Assembly (NCBI GenBank): GCA_020809705.1
Contig: CP085827.1
Span: forward strand, 1,612,001 to 1,676,000
DNA: 64,000 bases
From: Calonectria ilicicola
Taxonomy: Eukaryota > Ascomycota > Sordariomycetes > Hypocreales > Nectriaceae
Direction: 5' to 3'
Under the pieces are notes generated by a model that was given only the letters and a program-made list of their open reading frames with translations, searched no databases and was not told the DNA's origin. The first letter of the stretch is position 1. Every line of letters begins with the position of its first letter. Shown here in pieces: positions 10,860 through 21,891 of this stretch. The translations under genes and the position numbers were made by a program.

Positions 10860-11617
10860 ATGGTCGCATTCAGCCACCTTGTGCCAGCACTTTACTTTAA
10901 TGTAAGTGAAGTTTCCAAGTATGTCAGGGAATAACTAACCAGACATAGACCACTGTCAGGTTGGGGGTATGATCACACCAATCCCATATCTGTTTCATCC
11001 GTTATTAACTAAATCCAAATAGCAAAGTTTGGGAAATCTGAGCACTGGTGGAGTCTTGACGACAGGGCAGGCACTCTCCGGAAACCTCCGGTCTGAGCCC
11101 GGCGTGGGTGACGTCGGTCCCAATTCTGTCTCAATCTACTCACTGTGATGCAGTTCGAACCCGGTTTTACAGCCGAAGTCCTTTATGGGATAGACTACCC
11201 TACCATGGATGCCGTAAAAGGTTATGCGCGCTTCAATGCACTCTCCCTTGTGGTTCCAGACGACGGTAGCACGCCGTTCCAAATGCATAACACTGGAATT
11301 CAGTATCCAACCAATGATACCATTGCTATTATGACCACTAACACAACGGAATTGTCTGTTCCGTACGGCGAAACCTATTCTGGTAAGGCAAAGCTAGCCC
11401 CAACATGAAATTGGGAAATAACTGATTCCTCTCAGTTTGGGTATGCGAATTTCGGGGTGGAAGCGAGAAGTACGCCAATTTGCAGGACAGCATCTTTATC
11501 GGGAGTCAGACGGCGCGCTCTGGTGATAATCCGGGGGAGTTTGTTGTTGGCGTAAAGATTAGCAAGGTCTTTAATTCCAAGACTGATGTACTAATTGGGC
11601 AAGAATTTGACCAATAA
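10860..11617 (+). CDS. Unknown 183-aa protein, five short exons
   Basis: My model has exons 10860-10901, 10949-10966, 11023-11103, 11154-11382 and 11436-11617. The introns are GTAAGT..CATAG, GTATGA..AATAG, GTGGGT..TGCAG and GTAAGG..CTCAG. All junctions keep the frame and the product has 183 codons plus stop. The body reads GGVLTTGQALSGNLRSEPG, then a Tyr/Asp-rich part, and ends FVVGVKISKVFNSKTDVLIGQEFDQ. The alternation of hydrophobic and polar residues suggests a beta-rich globular domain. It has several N-x-T/S sites but no clear signal peptide. I do not recognise the family. The second exon (18 nt) is very small, so the 5' end is the least certain part. Confidence 0.55.
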
Positions 11618-12896
11618 CGGACTACAGGCGTATAGCGATAAGAGAACAAGGTAGCCCAAGATTAGGTCAACATGAGAGGAACGGAACTAGTCCTGTTATA
11701 GGTTAAGAAAACACCTTCGTTGTCCGCGCTCCAAGACACGCCCGTGGCCCAAGTAAATCCGTGCTTGTCTCGGCTTTCAGCTACTCCCTTAACACGTTTA
11801 GTCAATTTCCAGGATTTCAGCGGCTTATCTGGCCTTCGTCATTGACGTTAAATATATATTTCTTATTATGCCTTACCAGTTGATGGTATCTTGATCGGGC
11901 GAATCATATATGGCCAAACTTAGTTGTATCTGCCGCCGTTGTGGCTTTGGAGCTCCCTCTTGGTTGAGCCCACGATTTATCAAAGTTATGCCTTACCGCA
12001 ATAAAACAGTATTGTGTCAGCGCAGGATATGGATTGGAGAGACAGGCTACGGCCATCCTCTTAGCCTTTATCCCAATACGATGCACAATTATATAAATAA
12101 CTACCTACCGCCTAGCACTAGTTTGTGTTATTTTAGAATGGCCAATCATTTCTTTTCTCCTTCATATTCCCTAGCATGGAGGATGTCATTGTTGAAAAGT
12201 GGCAGAGCAAATTGCCCAATGAACTCCAAAGTGCATTCGATATTCTAAGGTCAAGCCGCCACAGAACGGTCAGCCCCCATACATTTTAATCGCGCATATT
12301 ACGCGTCAGTTGAAGCGCTTATCCCGTCTTTTATTTTAGCTCCTGCATTTGGCCGAAAAGATGATACATTTATGATGATGGTGGCGCTTTCCCCATGCAG
12401 CCCGCCATTGGCTACCCATTGGGACACTTGGGGAACAAGAAGAAGGCAAGGTTTTGCTCAGTTCGTTTTTTTTTTCATTCTCACCGCTAAATCCATGGAT
12501 GGTGAATTGCGTTGATTCTCGGTGCGTGGAGTCAGCTTAAGGCATTACAAAACATGTTTTTGGCTCAAGAGTAGTCAAATAAGTGGTGTTTAGGCCATTT
12601 TGTGACCTAAAATCATGGCCTTTGATACCTCCACTGAAGGCCAAATTCAAATGTGGCGCTTGGCGGGTGACGCATTTTGGGGGCTGAGGTTGCACATGTT
12701 GTTGGTCTTGCCTGATTTTATTCTTTGTGCAGGTCTTAGGCGTATTTGAGTGACGAAATCTAGCTAGCTTGCATACATCACTGCAGCTATCGAAGTGGCG
12801 TTCTAATAAATAATATAAATCACTCTTGGGAATGAGACTGATGGTAAATGCAAGCTAGTCTTTATGCCTCCTTACTCATTGTACGTTTATACTTCT
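11618..12896. other. AT-rich intergenic region, 1.3 kb
   Basis: It contains one copy of a decayed repeat (11684-12082). Frames such as 11910-12248 (plus, 112 aa) have no plausible domain. The rest (12100-12896) holds short AT-rich blocks and no gene that I can support. Confidence 0.45.
11684..12082 (+). repeat. Diverged repeat, copy A
   Basis: By eye, pieces of this stretch match 14624-14890 in the same order and orientation: 'ctagtcct' at 11688 with 14628, 'cgtttag' near 11800 with 14729, and 12011-12082 with 14820-14890 (about two thirds identical, sharing 'agagacaggc'). Copy A is longer because of extra sequence in the middle. It could be the remnant of a local duplication or of an old transposon. 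A pairwise alignment is needed to confirm it. Confidence 0.4.
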
Positions 12897-12910
12897 TATA
12901 AAAAATATAA
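12897..12910 (+). promoter_or_regulatory. Probable TATA box
   Basis: TATAAAAAATATAA lies 39-52 nt before the ATG at 12949. The leader would be very short, so transcription may start close to the ATG. Confidence 0.35.
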
Positions 12911-12948
12911 CCACCGTCCCCGGCCCCTGTTGTCGCAAATACTAAAAC

Positions 12949-13784
12949 ATGTCCACTCAGGTAAGTAAATTTATGGGAAGCATCCCGAATCTCTGGCTGT
13001 TTAACTTCCGCTAATGCATTTTAAATCAAGGGTAACGATGCGCCAGAACTGGTACCGATTGAACTCGCGCCTGAAGTATACCACGCCCCAGACGGAATCC
13101 AAGTTTCAGATAATACACCCCATATAATGACAGGGGAACAGTTAGACAATGTCTAAATATACAATCAAGATATTATTTCATCAATACAGGACAACCCTCC
13201 GTTATACTTAGCTCCTGAGTCTGCGGTCCCCCCTCAGGAAGAGGAAGCAAAATGGTGGAAGCTTCCTCTTCTTCTGCCGGGGATTATCGCAATTTTGTTC
13301 ATCTCAGTCATTGGATTGGCAGTTGGAATTGGGGTTACCGCAAACAAGTACCACAACTTACAAGCAACAACGAGCACATCCTACCTCACCAACGGCTGCT
13401 CAGAGCAGGGTATCGATACAGTCAGTGTATCATATTCAACTCAAAGTAAGTCCAAGTCACTTCATAAAAGTACAACGCACTTATTAAAGAGACAAAGATT
13501 CTTCTGGCAGTAAGATTTATACTGTTCGATGCAAAATCGACACTGAAGGGGCCCCAATTTACTCGTTATTTGCCAACGACTTCAAAGGATGTATGGAGTC
13601 TTGCAGTACATGGAACGTGTATAATACCACTCCACCTTGCAAATCTGTCTCGTATGTCGTTCTTTGGAATGATATTAAAAGTGCATGGGGTCAAAACGCA
13701 CCTGGTAATTGTTATCTAAAAAGTTCGACCAAGAGGACGCCTATGAAAGGCAACGAAGTTGATAGCGCTTTTCTTGAAGATTAA
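12949..13784 (+). CDS. Single-pass membrane protein with PAN/apple-like Cys-rich ectodomain
   Basis: Model exons are 12949-12960, 13031-13150, 13190-13445 and 13492-13784, giving 226 aa in frame. The N-terminal part is acidic and Pro-rich (GNDAPELVPIELAPEVYHAPDG). One membrane helix follows a KWWK basic-aromatic collar: LPLLLPGIIAILFISVIGLAVGIGV. The C-terminal part has seven cysteines with N-glycosylation sites and the pattern F-x-x-C-x3-C...C-x-S-V-S-Y...G-N-C-Y-L-K, typical of fungal PAN/apple-like domains. The arrangement suggests a cytosolic N-terminus and an outside C-terminal domain that may bind carbohydrate or protein. The intron 13151-13189 would be only 39 nt with a weak donor (GTCTAA). 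A donor at 13079 would also fit and would remove about 24 residues. The last acceptor could be six bases later. Confidence 0.65.
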
Positions 13785-14623
13785 GGTTTAAATATAGTTC
13801 ACTATTTGTACTAAAGAATAATATTTTCAGTAAATTTCTTGGTAAAAATATGCCCCCTGTTACGAGGACTTGGTCGGTGAATAGGTCAACAATTCACCTA
13901 AACGGCTCCGCCTACGATTAGATATAAACCGCATACGGTAAATTAGTTAGTTGATTCTCTTCGTTCTCTAATACATTGTCTTTACCGATTCATATTGTGG
14001 TAATCATGCCATGGAGTGATCAAATTTATGGTGTGTGTCTCTACCACGCCGTACACATCCCTTGCAGTAACCAGTCTGCACCGAACAGTGATCTCACGAT
14101 GGTTCAATCATAACACGCGCCGTACCATACAGCTATTATCTCAAGCTTATCCCATAAAAAGGCATGTTATGCATGTCCTTAACAATTGTATACCAATAAA
14201 CCACTCACACTTTTAAGTGCTTCGATTAGTGCATCGTTAAGTCTACATCTTACGCGCCCATCACCCAGAAGGTGGTTCAAGGGAAAGTTTGAGGATATCC
14301 AATTTCCCATTATATCCCGTAGCTTTTTATCAAGTCGAATATTAAGTCAGTAATCGCGATGCCCGCGATTACTAGCACCGGCCGTTAAAGAACATCGCTG
14401 TACACAATAACCCAAGCCGTCGCATAACCAATAGATGGCTCTAGGATTGAATCGTATGAAGACCATTTTCCCTGTCAGTTATAAATAAGTACAGTTAGTC
14501 TCTCGCTAGTTGAAGCCAAAGAATGGGTAAACAATCCGTATATATCCGATATGCCAGGCTTGAGGGTATTGCATGGAAGGCCAAATGTTCATGGTCCAAA
14601 GTTTGGCCCAAGGTTTAGTAATG

Positions 14624-14890
14624 AAGCTAGTCCTATTCTATTTTAGGAAAAATATCGTCGTTATTCTCGCCAACGCTGAGGAAATAAGAATTTGACCAGG
14701 CTTACATACACGACCTTCGGCGCGTTTAGCCGACCTCGAGAATTTTGTGCAATTGTCTAATAAGAGAGGCCGGTTCATAATTTCGATTTACCAATTATGA
14801 GTCTAAACCATTTATTAACATTGTATAGCCACAAGACGTGGATTAAAGAGACAGGCAATAATGGCCCTTTCGGCTTCCATCCCGACGACT
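14624..14890 (+). repeat. Diverged repeat, copy B
   Basis: It is the shorter partner of 11684-12082, in the same orientation about 2.8 kb downstream. The best preserved part is 14820-14890 against 12011-12082. Many differences are C/T and G/A, which would fit mutation by RIP, but I have not counted them. Confidence 0.4.
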
Positions 14891-16806
14891 AGATCACGCC
14901 ATGCTACTCATGCTACCTCCATGGCACCCTTCGATTCGATAGACTCAACATACATTTATCTTCATGAGGGAAAGTGGAAATTTTTTATCCACACACGTGC
15001 GTCAGAAATATCGCTAGAGTGTTGATGAGAGCCAGCATAACCAACGATAAGAATACAAGGCGATACCTCGTCCACAGGCATGAGGTAGGAACACTCTTTT
15101 AATTTTGATGGAACGCTGATTAGATATTCCATACCAATTATTTCATAAGAACGGCCGCGTGTAGAAACTTGTTGCTCAATCTCACGACGTGCAAGGTCTG
15201 AGCCAAGCCATGGGGAGTGACGGTCAACTCCCCTCCGGCTAAACTCCAACTTTCATCCTGCTTGGCAAGGGCCAGTACCCTAATTTGGGAAGGTAAAGAT
15301 TGGGATTAATAATCTTTCACCGTTGTCCCTACCTGTGGCCATTATTGGTCGGCTCGTGATAGACAAACCATCAAGGTACACATAGGGCTGACCCGGGGAG
15401 CCGTTTTGGCTACTGCAGGGTCAGATCTTAGCATGGGAGCTAAAAACGACTTCATGTTTGTTTATATACTTGTTGAATAGATCTGAATGCTTATTGTTTC
15501 TCTATATCATGTCTTCGTCCAGGTGTCGACGACCTTCGGATGTACATCCGATGCTATAGGGTAACTAGTGCTGCAAGGGGAGAGATTGTGGCGTCGAATG
15601 ACTACAACCCTTAGAGTTTGTGGAATGCATCGGCGAATGGCATGTAAGACTGATTATTTGAAAGACAACCTCATTGAGATTTAATTTTACGATGAAGCAG
15701 GTTTGAATGGCACATCACTATTTGAACTACATGGTACTGGGATACGTGTTTCGTGCTCGCTACAGTAAACATCCTACACCCACACGATACTTTTGGGACG
15801 TTCAATGTCCATAATTAACCAAACTTTAGCCATTCGCACTCTATCCTAGGACTAAGGTTCGACCATTGGTAAAATGTAGAAAGCGGCTGATCTCAGTCTG
15901 ACATCGGAATGAGAGAACGGTCTGCATTCGGCCAATCGCCCAGTCCCAGCCCAAACCCAGTTCGTATTCCCGCCTCTCGTCAGAAACGCGTAATTCGGCA
16001 CTTGTCAGATCACAGACATCAGCTTGCGTGTTTTTTTTTTTTTTTTCTCTCTCTCCCTTTGCAGTTTCACCCTGAAATCTTGGCGCATGAATCCCCCAAG
16101 CCACGTCCCGCTGCTCTCTGCCGAGCTTCCCCTCTCGTAAAGCAAAGCTGCGCTCTAAAACCTTGACAGAAGCAAAAATTCCGAGGCAGTTGCACGTATA
16201 TCATCTGGAATCATCGGTGATGAATGACGCCATTCACGATATATTTCCGAAGCCCCGATGTTCGCTACCCGCAGGAGCCGAAACGCGGGCTACCCCTCCG
16301 GAAGACGACATACGGGCTCACCGCTGGGTGAGCGAATCACGGCCGCCTTCAGGCACTCGAGCTTGCGAATCTTAGTGCTCTGGCACGCATTCGATCCACC
16401 GCAAAGCCTAAAATAAGCAAGGAGCAGCGGTGTCCTTTTTTCGGAGATAAGATAGCATAGCCTAGTGGCTGGAGAATGGAGCAAGGCATTTGACCTCCGT
16501 TCTCCGTCCCCACTTACCGGCGTCGTGTACCGGCGTCCCAATTGCAGGCCGCCGCCTGGCCCCAAAGGCCAAAGCGAAGCCAGTAAAGACCCAGCAGAGG
16601 CCCAGGAGAGCCCCAGGGCAGATGGAGCCGCTCCCGACAAACATGTCCAAATCCGGATCGCTTTCCCGAAAATCCGGGGAAATCCACCACGCCTATCGGG
16701 AACGCGCCCGGTCACACGGCCGTGGGGAGGTGAAAACTCGGTGTTTCGGCATCCCGTCGCATCTCTCTCTCCTCTCTCCGCGTGTGTGCTCCCCCAAGCC
16801 CAAACT

Positions 16807-16836
16807 CCAATCCGATCCAACCCAGTCCAATCCAAT
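16807..16836 (+). promoter_or_regulatory. Cluster of three CCAAT boxes
   Basis: CCAAT occurs at 16807-16811, 16827-16831 and 16832-16836, about 175-200 nt upstream of the ATG at 17012. CCAAT is the binding site of the fungal HAP/CBF complex. The cluster sits where an upstream activating element of the Gfa-like gene would be expected. Confidence 0.4.
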
Positions 16837-17011
16837 CAACTCGCCCAGCGGACGACGGGAGAAAGGGAAGCTTACCCCTCAGAATCGTCCAGAACGCTGC
16901 AACCTACCCCTCACGCCGGTGTACAGTCATCGTGCATTGACTTCGCATTTATATCTGGCTCGGCGTGCTTAAATACCCTCCTCCCCAACTTGCCCTCGCA
17001 AATATTTCGCC

Positions 17012-17713
17012 ATGACAGCTCGAGCCACATTCGAAAAGCACAAGTCAAAGGTTGTCCTCCTCGCCTCCATCATCCCAGCAGTCCTCGTCCTCGCCCGCTT
17101 CGCCCAGAAGAAGAGAATCCAGCAGCAACAGAGCAACATGTCTTTCCCCATCCACCCCAGCATCAACAACGGCATCACCAAGGGTGACGCCAACTTCTCC
17201 GGCGGCAAGCTTCGATGCCACTGCAAGACCAACCCCGTTGAGGTCACCCTCGCCGGCAACGTCGCCCACAACCACGCCTGCGGCTGCTCCAAGTGCTGGA
17301 AGCCCGAGGGCTCCCTCTTCTCCGTCGTCGGTGTCATCCCCCGCGACCAGCTCACCGTCACCGCCAACGGCGACAAGCTCCACATCATTGACGAGAGCGC
17401 CGCCATCCAGCGCAACGCCTGCCGCGACTGCGGCGTCCACCTGTTTGGCCGCATTGAGAAGGACCACCCCTTCAAGGGCCTCGACTTTGTCCACGTCGAG
17501 CTCTCCGACAAGAAGGGCTGGCAGGAACCCCAGTTCGCCGCCTTTGTCTCCTCCATCATTGAGCAGGGCTTCGACCCTGCCGGAGCCGACGGCGTCCGCA
17601 AGCAGTTCAAGTCCGTGGGCCTCGAGACCTACGATGCTCTCTCTCCTCCTCTGATGGACCTCATCGCCTCTTACACCGCCCAGAAGGCCGGCGTCAAGGT
17701 GCACCGCCTATAA
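17012..17713 (+). CDS. Gfa/CENP-V-like protein (S-(hydroxymethyl)glutathione synthase family) with N-terminal anchor
   Basis: A single exon of 233 aa. From M43 (17138) the product is a standard-length Gfa domain (about 190 aa) starting [16 protein letters not shown]. Zinc ligands are visible: C69-H-C71, C90-G-C92-S-K-C95, C137-x2-C140. Family members speed condensation of formaldehyde with glutathione, or at least bind glutathione, in formaldehyde detoxification. Residues 1-42 are an extra N-terminus with a hydrophobic helix ([17 protein letters not shown]) bordered by basic residues, which looks like a membrane anchor or mitochondrial signal. M43 has an acceptable start context, so two forms are possible. 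The codon use is strongly C-ending, a sign of high expression. Confidence 0.85.
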   Translation: MTARATFEKHKSKVVLLASIIPAVLVLARFAQKKRIQQQQSNMSFPIHPSINNGITKGDANFSGGKLRCHCKTNPVEVTLAGNVAHNHACGCSKCWKPEGSLFSVVGVIPRDQLTVTANGDKLHIIDESAAIQRNACRDCGVHLFGRIEKDHPFKGLDFVHVELSDKKGWQEPQFAAFVSSIIEQGFDPAGADGVRKQFKSVGLETYDALSPPLMDLIASYTAQKAGVKVHRL

Positions 17714-18405
17714 TCGGGGTCAAATGTATTTAAAGCTAAAAAAACGAACAAACATATGACAATAACAAATATCATGTAGCTATAGGGTTAGTTAATAGGG
17801 GACGTTAAAAAAACTATTCCTGTCTTTTCCATTGAACCACCAATCCACCACCATCTTTGGTATAAGTGAAAATGATGTTTTTAACAATTGCGTAGCCACC
17901 CACCACCAAAATCAGGCTCAAATTGCACTAAAGAACCTTTAGAGAAATAATTGATTGGCAATCCCTCTTTGACTTGGATTAATTTCTAACCGAAACACTT
18001 ACATAAAATACTCACTTTCGCCGCTAACACGGCACGCAGATTCACTGACCACAACTCATTCGAATAATCGATAACTGTATTTTTCTTTTCAAAATGCGCT
18101 CAGAAAAAAGCAAATTAATTATATTTATACAATAAGCCTTATTTAAAGGCTGCCTGGTTCGTCCATCAAGCCGTCTCCTACAGAATCATGGATCGCGCTA
18201 TGCATTTTCTTCTATCATTGCTGCAACATCTTAGTGGCGTGTCATGGCAAATCCCAAACCAAACTCCATTAGGGGCGTCAAATTCCAAATCTCAATGCCG
18301 CCGTTGTAGTAATACTTCCAATACCTGCACCCGCTGAAACAGGGCCGAATCCCGAAACAACGTGCCAGAGTTTCGAGATTCTGCAGTGTCATTTTGCATC
18401 GTACA
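17714..18405. other. Convergent 3' region, 0.7 kb
   Basis: AT-rich spacer between the Gfa-like gene (plus) and the CAS1-like gene (minus). It probably holds both 3' UTRs. No gene is visible. Confidence 0.5.
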
Positions 18406-21135
18406 TCATGGCACGAATATGTTTAGGGCCCAAAAGGCCAGCAGAACGAAGATGGCACGACCGCAGGCAGAGTTTATCATGTCCCGTGGAGAAGGCATCC
18501 GAGCCATTAGCCTCATGAGCAGGAAGCACATCTTTCTCGATACTCTAATGACTCGAGCAAAGAGAGACTGCCCAGGATTTCTTTCAAAATCAAAGTCGCC
18601 TCTGGCATCTTTTTCTTCGTCACCGGAAACCTGGGAGACATTCCCTGATCCCGATTGCGACGAGGCTGGAAGGATCAGGTTTACGACGCTGGAGGTACCA
18701 GCGGATGCGTAAGAGCTAACCCAAATAAAGATCGGAGCAATGATGACCAAATCCCTGAATCGATCTCGCAGGAAACTGCCATCACCCGCAAACATACCAG
18801 TGAGTAGCACACCGTGTGCGTTTGCCGCCAGGAAGATGTGGAAATGAAGAGTATAGAGCTCAACAGAGCACCCTCCCAGCCACACCATTGCGCGAGACTG
18901 GCAATTACGGATTGTAGCTGTAGCATTGCGCAGAGCAACGAATGCTAGAATAGGCAGAAACGAGATCATGTTATGCCAATTCTTGTAACTCGAAAACTTC
19001 ACATCCTTTTTCGCGGAAGAAGCCCAATAAATGCAAATGACGAGAAGGCCAACAAATGCAAACGAATAACCCAAGGCAGCACGCATGGGCTTTCTGGACG
19101 CGTAGTTGGCCACTGCCAAAAGCATCGCAATGTATGGGATGAAAAGTTCGGTTGTCAAATACTCCTTCAACCTGGCGGGGTTGTTCCAGTAAACACCGAA
19201 GAATCGGAAAAGTGAGATGGCCCAGTCTACTGATGGGGTAGACTTGACAAAAAGTGTGAGAAGCGCAACAGAAAGGACGATTTTAGCGAATATGAATCGG
19301 ATGTCGTCGTTGAATTGCTTGTGTTTCAAGGCCATCGTGGCCCACGTAAGGACAAAGAAGAAACTGGCCTGAAGGACAAGGCCATAATTATAATACTTTA
19401 ACTCAGAAAAATAGGAAACAAGGAGTGTGAAGAGGTTCAGGCGAAGTAGAACCTTGACTACCCGGGCAAGAGAGTAGTCCTCCGTTGTTAGGAAATATGT
19501 GGCATGTTCGTATGTGAATTGGAACAGGAAGCCGGATATCAGGACCATCATGGCGATGTTTCCCGCGACAGACTCGTAATTTACCCAGTCCAGGGAAATT
19601 ATCATCATCATGATCAATCCCTTCCACTCGTCCATTTGGTTCTGGAATAGGGGAGTTTCCTCAGGCTCGGCGGTGATTGGCTCCGGCTTCGCCGATGGTG
19701 TCGAGAGTTGGCGCAATGACAGGAGCCCAAAAGCAAACCCAATGATGCAGAGACACCAAAGGCTGCCTACATCAAATACCTTTGTGCCCTTGGCCATCAT
19801 TTGTGTCCTGTCTGCGTAGTGTAGCATGAGCAAGGGAAGAACTACTGCACCAAGCGATTGCATGTTGAAAAGCCGATTGCGGGGTGTAGGGCGACGGGCC
19901 AGGATGTCTAGTGATTCCAGGCCAAGGCAGGTGATGAGGAGGAAGATGCCCACTCCAACAAGTACCGACAAACCCTGGGACTTGAAGCCGTAATCGGTAC
20001 AGCAGGTTCCGCGAGATGGATCTATCCTGTCGCGGTCGATTTTAGCGTTGCATCGGTAGTTTAGCATGATGTTAGTCCTCATGTCTGACACGTCATCGAT
20101 GAAATGCCATCCGGACTTGGTTGGGTCCTTAATCGTCTTGTTCTGCCCCTCAACGACCTGCGAAAGAGCCCAGGCCATTTGGAAGCTCAACCCCTTCTCC
20201 GACTCTCGCAACCAGTCTTGGTACTTGATGATTTGTCCCGTCTCCACATTGGGATCCCGGCCTTCCTCCAGGCTTTCGCCAGAAAGAAAGCCATGCGATG
20301 GCGGGATAAAAAAGGCCCGGCTCCCAACTCCATCTTCAGGATCTAGAGGCTCGTTGAAACTGTGCTTGAGATTGCCCCACAGAAGTTCCGATGCATTCTT
20401 CACGCTATCGCGGTACCTTTCCATCCACAATTCGGATTCGATTTGCTTGAGTGATTCTGAGAACCACGGACCAGCCCCGAGCAGCAGCAGGACCGGGCCT
20501 TCTTGATCATGGACGGGGACAACCTCGGGCATGTGCTGGTCCTCGAGAAGTCGCTCCGCTCCCTCAATAAACTCGGTCAGATCGGGGGTGGTGTCGTTGT
20601 TCCTGTAGGGGTTCCATTCGCCGGCTGTTTGGAGGAATGGGTTCCAGACGAAGCTGACGGCCATATCCTGATGTGTGATTTTCCAATTGGCGTGCTCAGA
20701 AATGTTGTAGTCGTTGTAAATGTCTGAGGATTTGTGCAGCTATTGAGACGCATGTGTTAGTGATGGACGCGGGGAGCATGCAGGGTTGATGCAATTGCGG
20801 GAAACATGGGTACATACCAGTCGCACGAGTCCCTCAGCCATTTGACGAACAGTCGAATCCCCCACAAACATGACCTCGCGATTTTGCACACACTGGGAAA
20901 TATCATCGGGCGAGTACTGGTGAAGCAGGCATCCGTCGGGCTGCCATTGGTGGAACGGCATGCGGTCTCCGTTCGAATCCGGGGGATCGACCCAGCGGCC
21001 GGTGTCCAAGAGGGCGCGGCAGCGATACGGGTCATCGCCCTGCGAGTGGGTTTTGTAAAGAACGAGAGCGAGAAAAACGAATCCCCACGCCGTGACGAGC
21101 ATCCGGGAGACCATTGAGGCCGAGGGTGAGGCCAT
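18406..21135 (-). CDS. CAS1-domain 10-TM acyltransferase (glycan O-acetyltransferase-like)
   Basis: Exons 21135-20818 and 20739-18406, split by a 78-nt intron (GTATGT..CAATAG), give 883 aa. The family includes Cryptococcus Cas1p and human CASD1, which O-acetylate glycans or sialic acid in the Golgi. An N-terminal signal anchor (MLVTAWGFVFLALVLY, about residues 11-27) leads into a lumenal esterase-like SGNH domain with the block-I motif 'FVGDSTVRQ'. From about residue 365 on there are at least ten membrane helices. At about residues 320-325, where CASD1 has D-x-x-H, this protein reads D-D-V-S-D. Three ATGs compete (21282, 21174, 21135); I chose 21135 for its context (CCCACGATGGCC) and because it puts the anchor near the N-terminus. 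Confidence 0.85.
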
Positions 21136-21891
21136 CGTGGGCAGCGCCCTGTCCGGGGTCCTCGAGAGATGCATCAGATCTGCCTGGGCGGAGACGCGAC
21201 AACGGGGGAGAAAGTTGACGCAGGAGAAATGGTGGAGATCCAGAGATATCAATTCAAATACGGCTGGGCTGAGCACCACCATGAAAAAGCCACCATGGAA
21301 AAAAAAGCCACCAACGAAAAGGACACCACGTTGCTCCGGCGCTATGCCACACGTGGCGAGTCACCAACGAAGTCGAATTCCAGTCCAGCTAGGGTAGCGC
21401 CTAGCTTCTTAGCGAAATTATCCAGTAACATCGACACCATTGCGACAAACATGTGGCCGATTGCTACGCAGGGAGAGGACGCGGTCCTAGCCTGCGACAT
21501 ACGCGGTTACATTCCTGCCTGGCAGGCCAGTTACACAGAAGATGCACCCCGGGATCTGCTGCTCCTATACGTTAATCCTCCGCAGAAGCCCCTGTCAGAA
21601 TGAGGGGCGCCGACCCCTCGAGCCAGGGGCCGTAGGGCGGAAGGCTGCAGGGGTAAATGAAGGAAAAAGAAAAACTCCAATAGTGTTTCCAATGGTGCTT
21701 TCAATGGTCGCGGCTAACCGAGAGTTACTTTTAATTTTTAAATGCCATTACGTTGACACACAGGAACGGACGATATCGGTGCAGCAAGCCACAAGTAGTC
21801 AATTGCAAAGTATATACAGTCCATGCCTGCTTTTTGAACCCCGACATCGACAGACCTCATCAATCCTACCCGGAGCCCTAGATGGGCTAGA
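21136..21891. other. Spacer between REI1 and the CAS1-like gene, 0.75 kb
   Basis: Both flanking genes are on the minus strand, so this holds the REI1 3' UTR and the CAS1-like promoter. Open frames on the plus strand (21092-21603, 21542-21895) look like chance. Confidence 0.5.

Larger units (their letters stand above)
13785..17011. other. AT-rich, gene-poor region, 3.2 kb
   Basis: It holds the second copy of the diverged repeat (14624-14890). The only frame with a protein-like flavour is 14962-15249 minus (95 codons, no ATG for the first 39), with a stretch 'TRGRSYEIIGMEYLISVPSKLKECSYLM' that could be a gene relic. From about 16,100 the composition turns GC-rich and looks like the long promoter and leader of the Gfa-like gene. 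I see no intact gene. Confidence 0.45.

Noticed and set aside
14962..15249. 95-codon minus frame with 'TRGRSYEIIGMEYLISVP'
   Set aside because: Protein-like stretch but no start and no recognisable family; kept only as a note in the intergenic entry.
17045..17704. Long open frames on both strands across the Gfa gene
   Set aside because: They come from the strong C-ending codon bias; only the plus frame has zinc motifs and family match.
20966..20980. 'GTTCGAATCC' tRNA T-arm-like sequence
   Set aside because: It lies in the coding part of the CAS1-like gene and has no matching acceptor or anticodon arms.
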